From: Elusimicrobiota bacterium
GTDB lineage: Bacteria > Elusimicrobiota > Elusimicrobia > UBA1565 > UBA9628
Assembly: GCA_003452935.1 (NCBI GenBank)
Contig: DMMY01000011.1
Span: forward strand, 169,136 to 233,135
Reading direction: 5' to 3'
DNA length: 64,000 nt
Positions 37,112 to 45,201 of the stretch are shown here, piece by piece; positions within the stretch are counted from its first letter, which is position 1; each line of letters begins with the position of its first letter. A program made the position numbers and the translations under genes. The notes under the pieces were generated by a model. The model saw only the letters and a list, made by a program, of their open reading frames with translations. It was not told the DNA's origin and searched no databases.

Positions 37112-37938
37112 CAGCCCTTGCGCCGGCCCTTGATGCGTATGGCCGTGACCAAGCCCTCATTTTTTTTCGCGCGCCGAGGCTGTTCCTCGGGCTTGACCGC
37201 CAGGATGATCATGCGCGGGCTGTCCATGCCGTAAGGCTGGCCGTCATAGCCGCCCCAGACGCGGCAATAGGACAGGCCGGCTCTTTCCAGGAGCAGCTTG
37301 ATCTCGGTCAGGGTATACACCCTCAGGCTGACGAAGGCCGGGCAGCGGCTGCCGTCGGTCCGGACGATGGTGCGATGGTCATCGAGCCGGCCGGTCTCGA
37401 GATTGAACGAGACGCGGTCCAGCACCACATCGCCCCGATTTTCCTCGCCCTGCTCCCAGAAGTTAGGCTCGAAATGGCGCATGAGCCATTCCTTATTGAG
37501 CAAATCCAAAAGCACATGACCCGCGTGCTTGAGCCCCCGGCTTGCGCACTCAAGCACCTTGAGGTGGTCGCGGTCGCTGGGCAGATAGCCGATGGAGGAG
37601 CCGAGGTTGACCACGGCATCGAACTCGCAGCGATAGGAGAGCTTGCGCAGGTCCGACCTGAGGAAATGGACGTTGAGCCTTTCCTCGCGCGCGGTCCGCA
37701 GGGCCGCGGCCAAGGGCGCCTTCTCGCTGTCGATGCCCAGGACCCGGTAGCCCCGCCTTGAAAGCTCCAAGGTCTGGCGGCCGTCTCCGCAGGCCAGATC
37801 CAAGACGCGATCCCGCGCCTCCAGGCTCAGGAACTTCTCGACGCCGTCGATGCGCGCCGTGATCTGGCCGCCGGGATGCTGGGCCAGCCGCTCTTCAAAG
37901 CGCGTCCGCCACCAGGGCACCGCTTCCTTAAAAATCAT
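37111..37938 (-). CDS. Class I SAM-dependent methyltransferase
   Basis: 275 aa. Motif I VLDLACGDGRQTLELSRRG, motif II-like acidic residue in LGIDSEKAP, then CEFDAVVNLGSSIGYLP. The N-terminal FEERLAQHPGGQ and the C-terminal beta region fit the broad Methyltransf_25 group. It is the first gene of the operon with the M16 peptidases, so methylation of a peptide or small molecule that they process is conceivable; this is inference. Start ATG 37938 lacks a strong ribosome site. Separated from the divergent candidate RNA by about 120 bp. Confidence 0.82.
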   Translation of the reverse strand: MIFKEAVPWWRTRFEERLAQHPGGQITARIDGVEKFLSLEARDRVLDLACGDGRQTLELSRRGYRVLGIDSEKAPLAAALRTAREERLNVHFLRSDLRKLSYRCEFDAVVNLGSSIGYLPSDRDHLKVLECASRGLKHAGHVLLDLLNKEWLMRHFEPNFWEQGEENRGDVVLDRVSFNLETGRLDDHRTIVRTDGSRCPAFVSLRVYTLTEIKLLLERAGLSYCRVWGGYDGQPYGMDSPRMIILAVKPEEQPRRAKKNEGLVTAIRIKGRRKG

Positions 37939-38054
37939 TGGAAAATTCTAGCACATCTCCGCCGGCTCCTCGGCATCTCCGCTGTTTTTGCATGGGCCTT
38001 TCGGCCCAAGCTGAATTTTACCCAATGACCCTGGGGCCGGCCCGTTTCCGGCCC

Positions 38055-38060
38055 TATAAT
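38055..38060 (+). promoter_or_regulatory. Consensus -10 (TATAAT) ahead of the candidate RNA
   Basis: TATAAT, with a weak -35 (CTGGGG or TGGGGC at the usual distance). Predicted RNA start near 38067. Confidence 0.45.
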
Positions 38061-38225
38061 CAGAGCAGCAGGGAGTCGCCCTCCTACCCAAAAGGCCGCC
38101 TCTGACATCGTTCCAGAGGAAAGCCGGACGGGATCCCGGGCGGCAACCAAGCCGCGGAGGTCGTCTCTCTAAGGCTTAGACCAAGAGTCCGCCTCTCATC
38201 CCAGGGAGGCGGACTCAGCTTTTTT
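38061..38225 (+). ncRNA. Candidate structured small RNA or leader, about 160 nt
   Basis: Between divergent genes, a perfect TATAAT is followed by about 120 nt with several helices. These are GGAG/CTCC, CCTCTG/CAGAGG (38100-38117 region), GGCCGCC with GGGCGGC enclosing the latter, CGGC/GCCG, and GGTC/GACC around TCTAA/TTAGA. It ends in a strong terminator. No ORF. I compared by eye with 6S, SRP, tmRNA, RNase P, SAM-I, TPP, glycine, cobalamin and FMN consensus and found no convincing match; GGCAACC occurs but other SAM-I blocks are absent. It may be a trans-acting RNA or a leader of the GT-C gene 28 bp downstream. Confidence 0.55.
38185..38225 (+). terminator. Strong intrinsic terminator
   Basis: GAGTCCGCCTC (38185-38195) pairs perfectly with GAGGCGGACTC (38206-38216); a U6 tract follows at 38220-38225. 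Eleven-bp stem and ten-base loop. It stands 28 bp before the GT-C gene. Confidence 0.93.
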
Positions 38226-38252
38226 GATACACTGGCTAACTGCCACGCGGCC

Positions 38253-39812
38253 ATGCCCAGAAAAGCCGAGCTCTCCCTTATCGCTCTTTTAGGCGCCTAT
38301 TTGGCGGTCGTGCTTTGCCGCAACCTGGCGCTGTTTCCCGGCCTGCATGGCGATGAAGCCTGGGTCGGACTCTACGCCCTGCGGATCAGGGCGCACGGCA
38401 TATTCTCCGCGCACGAGATGAACACCTACACCGGCCCCCTCTACGGCTGGCTCTTGGCCAAGATCTTTTCCATCTGGCGCCCCAGCGTGCTCTCCCTTCG
38501 CCTGCCCGGAACTCTGCTCAACCTGGCCGCGGCCTGGCTCATGGCTTGGCATCTGGGCCGCGCGTACGGCCGTCGCAGCGCCTTGGCATGGCTGGGACTG
38601 CTCTGCAGCTGCGCTATTTTCGTCCTGAAGTCGCGCGTGGCCTGGGAAGTCTACGCTCTGCAAAATTTCCTTCTAGCCTGCATCATCATCCTCGCGCATG
38701 GCTTGCTCACCCGCCAGAAGACTCATTTCATGGCGATCCTGGCCTTCATGGCCGCCAACTTCTGCGGGGTCCTCAATCACTTTATTTTTCTCTCCGTGCC
38801 CCTGTCCCTGTTCATCTCGGCCCTGGCCAACATGCTCTATTTGCGCGACTGGCCCCGCATCGCGTTTTTTCGGCTGTGCTCGCTTAACCTGATCATGGCC
38901 GGAACCGTTTATCTGATCAAGCCGATCGTCACGGAATCCTTTTGGGAAAGCCATGGTTCATGGCTGGGACCAGCGGCCTTGCTTTGGCCCTTGGTCTGGG
39001 CCGCCCTCTTCAAGGCCGCGGCTCACGGCTCGACGGACAGGGTCCGGCATCTCTTCGAAACCTCCAGCCGGCGCCGGGTTTGGTTCGACCGAGTTCTGCT
39101 GGCCGCTCTCGGCCTGGGCCTGGCTCTGTTCTTCCTCTATCACTGGATCGCGCTCATGCAGATATGGTCCGGCGTGGCGGTCTTCGAGCGTCTGGCCTCA
39201 TGGCGGCCGCCTTGGTGGCTGGTCCTTGGACTCTATGCCTGGGCCGCCGCCCTATTGGGCCTCTTCTTCTCCCGCGCCCTGCAAAGCCTGACGCTCCGGC
39301 GCGCCGCCGATTATCCGCCGCATGAACGATTTCTCCTGCTTTGGCCCCTGATCTACTGCGCGACCTTCATTCTGCTGCGCAATACGAACTCGATCCGCTA
39401 CTACGTGATTCCGTCGTTTCTTCTGACCATGGCGTTGTCCTGGATACTGCCCCGCAGCCAGGCCCTGCGCCGCAGGCGCTTTTTCATCCCCATGCTGGCC
39501 GGAGCCATACTGCTCAACGTCTGCTTCTGGAGGGAGACCTCCGGCCCCAGCACGCGCCGTCCCATCCGCTTCTACGTGGGCTGGCACCTGGAAAAATCCA
39601 TCGATTTCGCCGACAACGCCCCCGTCTTGGAGGCGGCGCGCCGCGAGCGCGTCTGCCGATTCCCGCGAAACGACAGCTTCACGGATTTACCCCTCATCTT
39701 CCAGCTCTTTGAGCCGGGCTACGCTTGCGATCGCAGCAAGGCTATGTTCACGCGGTTCTGCTGGGAATGCCCGCGCCCGCCCTACTTCCAGTGGCAGGTG
39801 CGCACGCCCTAG
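38253..39812 (+). CDS. GT-C-type membrane glycosyltransferase
   Basis: 519 aa, polytopic. The acidic loop after TM1 (FPGLHGDEAWVGLYALRI) has the D/E residues typical of GT39/GT83 lipid-linked-sugar transferases; about ten membrane helices follow and a short soluble tail with cysteines. No close neighbour in the same pathway, but two other GT-C genes lie at 1117-2622 and 10205-12331. Transcription probably depends on the region after the terminator at 38185-38225 or on read-through. The last codons overlap the opposite-strand gene at 39809 by 4 bp. Confidence 0.78.
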   Translation: MPRKAELSLIALLGAYLAVVLCRNLALFPGLHGDEAWVGLYALRIRAHGIFSAHEMNTYTGPLYGWLLAKIFSIWRPSVLSLRLPGTLLNLAAAWLMAWHLGRAYGRRSALAWLGLLCSCAIFVLKSRVAWEVYALQNFLLACIIILAHGLLTRQKTHFMAILAFMAANFCGVLNHFIFLSVPLSLFISALANMLYLRDWPRIAFFRLCSLNLIMAGTVYLIKPIVTESFWESHGSWLGPAALLWPLVWAALFKAAAHGSTDRVRHLFETSSRRRVWFDRVLLAALGLGLALFFLYHWIALMQIWSGVAVFERLASWRPPWWLVLGLYAWAAALLGLFFSRALQSLTLRRAADYPPHERFLLLWPLIYCATFILLRNTNSIRYYVIPSFLLTMALSWILPRSQALRRRRFFIPMLAGAILLNVCFWRETSGPSTRRPIRFYVGWHLEKSIDFADNAPVLEAARRERVCRFPRNDSFTDLPLIFQLFEPGYACDRSKAMFTRFCWECPRPPYFQWQVRTP

Positions 39813-40363
39813 ACAGGCGGCTGCTTGCGCGGCTTGAGCAAAGCCGGCAAATCCACGAAGGCGAGGAGCTCGTTCTTGCAGGTCCTTCCGGTCTCGAGAT
39901 ACAGCTTGAGCTTGGTCAGGGCGTCTTCCCAGCCCCGGGCGAAGCCGCCATAGACCCGGTCCGCGGCCGGCCGGCTCGAGAACCCCGCGTGCAGAAGCAG
40001 GACCTCGCAGCCCCGTTTCTGGCGCAGGATGAAGAAGGTGCACAAAGACGGCACGAGCTTGTGGCGGTGGTTGCAGCGCCACAGCCAGGACACCTTGCTG
40101 CCCGGCTCCAGATCGACGAAGCAGCCTTCCCGCTCGCCGAACACGTCGCGCCGGCCCTGGCGCTTGGGCCAGACCATGCGCAGACGGCCCGCGTTGCGCG
40201 CGTCGGTCTCGGCGCCGGCCAGCCACCAGCGGCACAGCTCGCGAGCCGAAGTCAAGGCGCTATAGACCTGGGCGGGCTTGGCTCCAATGCGCACGGCCAG
40301 GCGGAGATCGCGCGTGCGCCAATGAGGCCGCGCGGGCAAAGACTTTTCCTTCTCGACAGGCAT
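39809..40363 (-). CDS. SRPBCC/AHSA1-like domain protein
   Basis: 184 aa. START/SRPBCC fold as in activator-of-Hsp90 homologues: LAVRIGAKPAQVYSALTSAR, ELCRWWLAGAE, then GFARGWEDALTKLKLYLETG. These proteins have a hydrophobic ligand cavity; individual functions differ and often are unknown. Convergent with the preceding GT-C gene. No operon partner evident; a lipoprotein gene lies 53 bp upstream on the same strand. Confidence 0.72.
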   Translation of the reverse strand: MPVEKEKSLPARPHWRTRDLRLAVRIGAKPAQVYSALTSARELCRWWLAGAETDARNAGRLRMVWPKRQGRRDVFGEREGCFVDLEPGSKVSWLWRCNHRHKLVPSLCTFFILRQKRGCEVLLLHAGFSSRPAADRVYGGFARGWEDALTKLKLYLETGRTCKNELLAFVDLPALLKPRKQPPV

Positions 40364-40416
40364 ATGAAACCTCGGCGACGGCGTCTGTTTTCAGGACCCC
40401 GGATAGGATGGCGATT

Positions 40417-41091
40417 TCATCGGGACGATTTCTTCCCGGCTTGCGAAAGAAAAGCTGCGCCCCCGGGACCATCCGTCAAAGGCACGAAAGAATTCACAAG
40501 TTGATTGAATTGCGGCTCGTACCTGCCAAAACCCTGTCGCGTGGCCGGATAGGCAAAGACGTAAAAGCCGCTCGGCATTGGCAAGACGACAAAAGCGTGC
40601 TGCCGGGGATTGATGCTCTTGCCGGTGTCTTTATCCACGGCCGTGCCCCAACGCGCCCGGGGACTGGCCGGCCCGGCTGAGAGGACCACGAAATGCTTGG
40701 CCCTGCGCCCCGCCACGAGTATCTCGTGAGGCGGCCGCAGCATGATGCGGTCAGGACCGTAGACCGCGGCCCAGGTCTGCTTGATGAAATCGTCCGCGCT
40801 GGAATACATTTCCAGGCTATTGTCGCGCAGGCGGTGGGTGGCATAGCGCCGGTACCAGCGCACGCTGAAGCTGGGGGCCCCCAGAAAAAAATCCGGCTCA
40901 AAGGGCCCGATAAAGGTCGTGTTGTTGAAGTGATTCCCCTCGAAATCGAACATCACGTTCCAGGCCCAGGGCACGTTGCATCGGAAATCCCCGCGCGCGG
41001 AAGTGTAGTGGGCGTATTTCGGGGCCTTGCAGCCGGCCGATAAAATGATCCCGCACAACGCCAAGACCGTGAGGCGCAAGTTTTTCATCAT
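40417..41091 (-). CDS. Lipoprotein of unknown function
   Basis: 224 aa. Signal MMKNLRLTVLALCGIILSAGC with lipobox Cys at 21, so outer- or inner-membrane anchored. The body (about 25-200) is soluble, with a start like FRCNVPWAWNVMFDFEG and a repeated aromatic pattern; no family recognised. ATG ATG start pair at 41091/41088. Located between the SRPBCC gene and a large membrane protein. Confidence 0.6.
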   Translation of the reverse strand: MMKNLRLTVLALCGIILSAGCKAPKYAHYTSARGDFRCNVPWAWNVMFDFEGNHFNNTTFIGPFEPDFFLGAPSFSVRWYRRYATHRLRDNSLEMYSSADDFIKQTWAAVYGPDRIMLRPPHEILVAGRRAKHFVVLSAGPASPRARWGTAVDKDTGKSINPRQHAFVVLPMPSGFYVFAYPATRQGFGRYEPQFNQLVNSFVPLTDGPGGAAFLSQAGKKSSR

Positions 41092-41157
41092 TTTAATTGG
41101 GGTTTTGTGAGTATATCAGGAGAAGAGTGTTTTGTCCAGAATCAGGCCTCGCGGCCG

Positions 41158-43032
41158 CTACTCTTCCGCGCGCGCGGCCAGGCCGCGGGCCCGCTCCTCC
41201 AGGCGCGCGGCCTGGTCCGCGTTCCCGGACTGGCGCAGATTGGCGGCCAAGCGCAGGCTGACCTCGGCGTCAAGCGCCCGCTCGCCCGCGCGGCGCGCCA
41301 GCAGCCCGGAGCGCAGGTAGGCCCGCCGCGCCTCGGAACTCTGCCCGCGCCTCTCCAAGACAAAACCCAAAACGGCCATGAGCTCCGCGTCCGGGCGCAG
41401 ACGCAGGCGCTCGCGCGCCAGGGTCAGCAGATGCCCGGCCTTTTGCGGCAGGTTGAGCCGGTCCAAGGCATAGGCCTTCCACAGCAGGGCCTCGACGCTG
41501 CCCGGCGACTGCACGATCCAACGGTCGAGCTCTTCGACGACCCGGCCGCGCTGCGCCGGCCGCGCCAGAGGCGCGTCGAGCTCTTCCGGCCAGAGGCGAT
41601 TGGGCGATAACCTCCGGCGCGACAAATTGGAGACCAGCCAGCCCGCGGTCCCGGAGCGGCGGACATAGACCAGGGCCGCGTCATCCGCGTAAACCAGCCG
41701 CCAATCCGGATTCTCGTCGAGGGCCCGGGCCGGGTAGGCGGCCCGGCGGTTGAGGATGAGGGCATAGTCAAAGCGATAGGCTTCGGCCAGATGCCGAAAG
41801 CGCGCGGGCCAGCGCTCGGCGTCCTTCATGAACCGGGGCCCGTAGAGCCCGGCGCGGCCGTCTACGAAAACGGTCCGCCCGGAGAGGGCGACCAACTCGT
41901 CTCCGGTCTCGGGCTCGTTGAACATCCGGCCGCTTAAAGCATTGTCCTTGATGAAATTCACCGCGCCTTCCAGACCGGAGACGCCGTAGCCGCGCAGCCG
42001 GCCCAACGGCGCGTAGACGACGTACCAGTGCAGCCCGCAAAGCAGGGCCATGGCCGCGGCCAGCCGCGCGACGCGCCCGGGCGTCTGGCGCCACGCGGAG
42101 ACGTAATGCCCCAAGGCCAAGGCCAGCACCGGAGCCGCGGCGAGGACGTAAAGCGGCCGCAATGAGGGCACGACCACGGAAAGAGCCAGCAAACTCGCCG
42201 CGGTCATGGCTAGGAAGAACTCGGATTGAAGGCAGGTCCAGCAGGCCATGGCGCCCAGCGCGGCGAAAGCGACGTAGAGGTTGAACCAGGCCGAGAGGGG
42301 CTGCCAGCCGTTGACCGAAGGCGCGCCGAAAAACATATGGCCGGTGACCGCGATTCCGTGAGGATTGAGGGTTAGGCCAATAGCCGCCGCGGCCAACAGC
42401 GCGGCAAAGCGCAAGCGGTCGTCCCGGCCGGCGTGGACGCTGGTCTTGGCTACCTTGAGGCCCACGAGCCAAAATCCCAGGACCGCGGCGGAGCCGTTGA
42501 GATTGGCCCAAAGAAGTTCGATGATTCCGACCTGGGCGACAGTGGCCCAGGTGAAGGCCCGCTTGGGACGCAGGACGCGGATCAGGAGGGCCAACAGAAG
42601 GAAGTCGAAGAAAGCGGGAATTTCGGTCATTCCTGGCCAGGCCGCGGCCGCGGCCAGGGCCAGGACCCCGGCGGCGATCAAGGGGCTTGATGGGTTGATG
42701 GGCAAGAGCAGGGCAAAGCCCGCGGCAATGACGATGCATTTCAGGGCCTTCAAGGCCCAGGGCCCGCTGCGGTCGAGGTGCTGGAAGAGAATATCCGACA
42801 GCCAGGAATCGGTGGACCACGGCCGGCCCGAGACGGTGTAGGAGAAAGAGTCGGCCGATGGGAGGGCGCGATTGGCCAAGATCTCGGCGCCGGTGCGGAT
42901 GTTGATCCAGGTGCCCGTTTCGTGGACGGAGAAGGCGGCCAGGAGGAGGACGAAGACAAAGAGCAGGCCGGCCAGGGGCCAGTGGGGGTGATGGGGGTCC
43001 GCGTGGGGATGGGGCTTGGAGTGAGTGGTCAT
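41158..43032 (-). CDS. Large polytopic membrane protein with soluble TPR-like tail
   Basis: 624 aa. A histidine-rich N-terminus (KPHPHADPHHPH) precedes about ten membrane helices in a GT-C-like arrangement; the loop after TM1 (SVHETGTWINIRTGAEIL) has an acidic residue. The soluble C-terminus (about 510-620) has TPR-like helical repeats (LDRLNLPQKAGHLLTLARER, LGFVLERRGQSSEARRAYLR). Could be a glycosyltransferase or a lipid-linked assembly factor; no specific family signature recognised. ATG is only 9 nt from the end of tRNA-Thr, with no ribosome site. Confidence 0.6.
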   Translation of the reverse strand: MTTHSKPHPHADPHHPHWPLAGLLFVFVLLLAAFSVHETGTWINIRTGAEILANRALPSADSFSYTVSGRPWSTDSWLSDILFQHLDRSGPWALKALKCIVIAAGFALLLPINPSSPLIAAGVLALAAAAAWPGMTEIPAFFDFLLLALLIRVLRPKRAFTWATVAQVGIIELLWANLNGSAAVLGFWLVGLKVAKTSVHAGRDDRLRFAALLAAAAIGLTLNPHGIAVTGHMFFGAPSVNGWQPLSAWFNLYVAFAALGAMACWTCLQSEFFLAMTAASLLALSVVVPSLRPLYVLAAAPVLALALGHYVSAWRQTPGRVARLAAAMALLCGLHWYVVYAPLGRLRGYGVSGLEGAVNFIKDNALSGRMFNEPETGDELVALSGRTVFVDGRAGLYGPRFMKDAERWPARFRHLAEAYRFDYALILNRRAAYPARALDENPDWRLVYADDAALVYVRRSGTAGWLVSNLSRRRLSPNRLWPEELDAPLARPAQRGRVVEELDRWIVQSPGSVEALLWKAYALDRLNLPQKAGHLLTLARERLRLRPDAELMAVLGFVLERRGQSSEARRAYLRSGLLARRAGERALDAEVSLRLAANLRQSGNADQAARLEERARGLAARAEE

Positions 43033-43041
43033 GAAATCGCC

Positions 43042-43113
43042 AGCCCACGGCCAGGATTGAACTGGCGACCTACCGCTTACAAGGCGGTTGCTCTACCGCT
43101 GAGCTACGTGGGC
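43042..43113 (-). tRNA. tRNA-Thr(UGU)
   Basis: 72 nt on the minus strand. Acceptor stem GCCCACG/CGTGGGC is perfect, D arm GCTC-AGCGGTA-GAGC, anticodon arm ACCGC-CTTGTAA-GCGGT with anticodon TGT, T arm GCCAG-TTCAATC-CTGGC. Discriminator base T at 43042; no encoded CCA. A TATAAT at 43123-43128 lies just upstream, about 9 nt from the 5' end. The ATG of the membrane-protein gene follows 9 nt after the tRNA. Confidence 0.96.
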
Positions 43114-43122
43114 GCGGCGCTT

Positions 43123-43128
43123 ATTATA
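43123..43128 (-). promoter_or_regulatory. -10 element of the tRNA-Thr gene
   Basis: TATAAT on the minus strand, 9 nt ahead of the mature 5' end of tRNA-Thr. No good -35 at 17 nt. It sits in an AT-rich patch. Confidence 0.5.
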
Positions 43129-43160
43129 CTAGGATAATTCGAGGGCCGCTACAGCACCGG

Positions 43161-43208
43161 CCGACGTCAAGTGAAATATTAGCCTGGATTATTCACTTGG
43201 ACGTGTCG
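43161..43208. repeat. Long inverted repeat in the 43.1-43.4 kb intergenic region
   Basis: CCGACGTCAAGTGAAATA (43161-43178) pairs with TATTCACTTGGACGTGTCGG (43189-43208) with two bulges; loop of about 10 nt. No U tract follows. It lies in a 306-bp stretch (43114-43419) with no gene; the rest of the stretch is featureless and somewhat less GC-rich than its surroundings. Confidence 0.5.
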
Positions 43209-43419
43209 GACCGAGACGAAATAGGCCGTGGATAGTTCTACTCGAAATTTTTAGTTCATACCCTCTGCGGTATGGACGAAAGATTTTGCACGGAAATATC
43301 CCGGCATGTTTCGTCGAATCCCGCGATCCAACTGAATCAGCCAGGTTAGCGCAATACGGAAGCATCCGGCCGTTCTTCAGTCAAGCCTCGGCGGCATTAC
43401 CCGTGAAGCAACAAACGGC

Positions 43420-44907
43420 TCAGAAGGCGATGAGGAAATGCAACAACGGCACGCTAATGATGCGCTCCTTTTCATTCCAAGCGAAAGTATCGCGCGTTAC
43501 CATAATGCCATGCGGCGCCCTGTCTTTGTGGCGTGCCCGAAAAAATTTCAAGCCGAGATAGTCCTTGGAATCAATCGTCTTTCGAAACTTTATCTCTATT
43601 GGTACAACATTGCCGGTCAAATCCTCCACTACAAAATCTACCTCGCGGATCGGAGTTCGTCTGTCCCTGGGATTCTCATGCTCCCGGAAGAAATGCACCT
43701 GAAGATTGGCCCCCCGGATGACGGATTGAGCCAAAGTTTCTATTAGCGTCCCCACATGATCGGGTGATGATTCCCAAAGAGATGGCGCGCCACGGAAGAG
43801 AGCATTGCGAGCGCCAAGATCGGTCAGGGTAATCTTAGACGGCATCCTGGCACTAATCCGCTTGACCGCTGGATACCGCCTGAACTCACGTATCAATAAA
43901 GCGTCAGTAAGATAATGCAAATAGCGCCCCACATGAGGCTGGCTGGTATTGAAGCCACTTTCGTTGGCCCAATCCGCAAGTCTCTTTTGTGCAATCTCCT
44001 GACCAGTCGATCGTGCGACTTCGACATAAATCCACCGCAGCAATTTGGGATTCTGTACTGGAAACAGATCGGGCACATCGACCCCAAGCACACGATCGAT
44101 GATGGTCTGGGTCAGATAATCCGCCCACTGATCGTCTCCAACTTCGCCGTTGTAAAGTCTTGGATAACCTCCCCGATTGTAATATTTTTCCAGATGCCTT
44201 CTTAAAGAATGGACTTGTTGGGGGTACATTTGCTGAAAAGGTTTGAAAATATCCGACAGGTCCCCTGTCATAATTTCCATAAACGACCGAGCTGGCGGGA
44301 TACGCGACGCAATTTCAGGTTCCCAGGCTTCAAGCATCTCCCGAAATTGGAAAGTAGGCATCTCGCTGGTGAAGGCCCGCCCAGCCAGACTCTCCCTGCC
44401 GCCCCGCGCGACTAATACGCTCGATGATCCCGTCAGGGTCAAACGCACACGGAAGGTGTCAGCAAGAAATTTGACATCCTCATCCCAACGATCCAGCTTA
44501 TGCACTTCGTCCAGGAATACATATCCCAACGAGCCACTATTTAATGGTCTCTTGCGGATAGCGTGCGCGAACCATCTGACAATGGGAATCAATCCACCGC
44601 GACTTTCGCGCAGGACCTCTTGATCGAAACGAACGAAAAGGATGTTCTGCGGCTGGACACCAGAGCCCAGCAAGTGAGCGATGGCCTGCTCAATAGCCGT
44701 GGTCTTTCCGACTTGCCGGGGTCCCCGGATGATTTCGATGAGCCCCCGCTCCTCTGTCAGCCGCTTGAGCAACTCCGGTACGCCGCGACGCCGATAGCGC
44801 GGTATTTCTCGAGGCACTCGCGCCGGAGTCCACCAAGGGTTAAGATCCTGGATAATCTGGATGACCTCTTGAGATAATTTTGGAGGCTGCGATATCAAAT
44901 GGTCCAT
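43420..44907 (-). CDS. AAA_14/DUF4143 ATPase, lower GC than neighbours
   Basis: 495 aa from ATG 44907. A Walker A near the N-terminus (IEIIRGPRQVGKTTAIEQAI), Walker B-like VFLDEVHKLDRWDEDVKF, then a winged-helix/DUF4143 C-terminal region ending in VDFVVED and PIEIKF, the restriction-endonuclease-like patch typical of this family. These ATPases occur on mobile islands and in mobile toxin-antitoxin-like or defence settings, but their role is unresolved. The gene and its promoter are visibly richer in A+T than the flanks, suggesting transfer. The perfect promoter has its -10 only 10 nt before the ATG, so the mRNA is probably leaderless; the frame's upstream TTG is part of the -35. Confidence 0.85.
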   Translation of the reverse strand: MDHLISQPPKLSQEVIQIIQDLNPWWTPARVPREIPRYRRRGVPELLKRLTEERGLIEIIRGPRQVGKTTAIEQAIAHLLGSGVQPQNILFVRFDQEVLRESRGGLIPIVRWFAHAIRKRPLNSGSLGYVFLDEVHKLDRWDEDVKFLADTFRVRLTLTGSSSVLVARGGRESLAGRAFTSEMPTFQFREMLEAWEPEIASRIPPARSFMEIMTGDLSDIFKPFQQMYPQQVHSLRRHLEKYYNRGGYPRLYNGEVGDDQWADYLTQTIIDRVLGVDVPDLFPVQNPKLLRWIYVEVARSTGQEIAQKRLADWANESGFNTSQPHVGRYLHYLTDALLIREFRRYPAVKRISARMPSKITLTDLGARNALFRGAPSLWESSPDHVGTLIETLAQSVIRGANLQVHFFREHENPRDRRTPIREVDFVVEDLTGNVVPIEIKFRKTIDSKDYLGLKFFRARHKDRAPHGIMVTRDTFAWNEKERIISVPLLHFLIAF

Positions 44908-44917
44908 GATGTCACGA

Positions 44918-44946
44918 ATTATAAATGTAAAAATATGTTGTGTCAA
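44918..44946 (-). promoter_or_regulatory. Perfect consensus sigma-70 promoter of the DUF4143 ATPase
   Basis: On the minus strand TTGACA (44941-44946), 17 nt, TATAAT (44918-44923). The ATG follows 10 nt after the -10. No ribosome site fits between. The start is therefore at, or a few nt before, the initiation codon. Confidence 0.9.
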
Positions 44947-45201
44947 GACGGCTTTTTTGCAGCAAATTGCTCATGCTTGGCGAAAAAATTCTCCGCCATG
45001 CAGCCCCAAAAAAGAAGTGGCCCCGGAGTCGTCAAGTAACTTGCGATCTCAATCGAACCCTGGATAGCAAGCCCCCTAAGCAATTCTGGCGCGTTCTGGA
45101 GGCCACTCTGGAATCACGGCGCAATCATAATGCAGTCCAGGAGCATCCGCCCTCTCCGCCTCTCACCTAGCCGTTAGGGTGAGCGCAGAGAGTCTTCGTC
45201 T
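44947..45201. other. Intergenic stretch, low coding support
   Basis: 255 bp between the ATPase promoter and the MATE gene. A plus-strand frame (44940-45170, includes KPPKQFWRVLEATLESRR) and a minus-strand one are both open, but neither has a plausible ribosome site or recognised domain. Possibly decayed coding DNA. Confidence 0.3.

Noticed and set aside
38100..38160. RNase P, SRP or SAM-I RNA in the 38.1 kb structure
   Set aside because: Isolated similarities (GAGGAAAG, GGCAACC) but the length and the other conserved blocks do not fit.
43042..43113. tRNA 3' end as an integration site for the ATPase islet
   Set aside because: The islet lies on the 5' side of the tRNA and no duplicated tRNA 3' end was found.
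44940..45170. 76-aa plus-strand gene upstream of the MATE gene
   Set aside because: No ribosome site or domain and it starts inside the ATPase promoter; reported only as an uncertain intergenic stretch.
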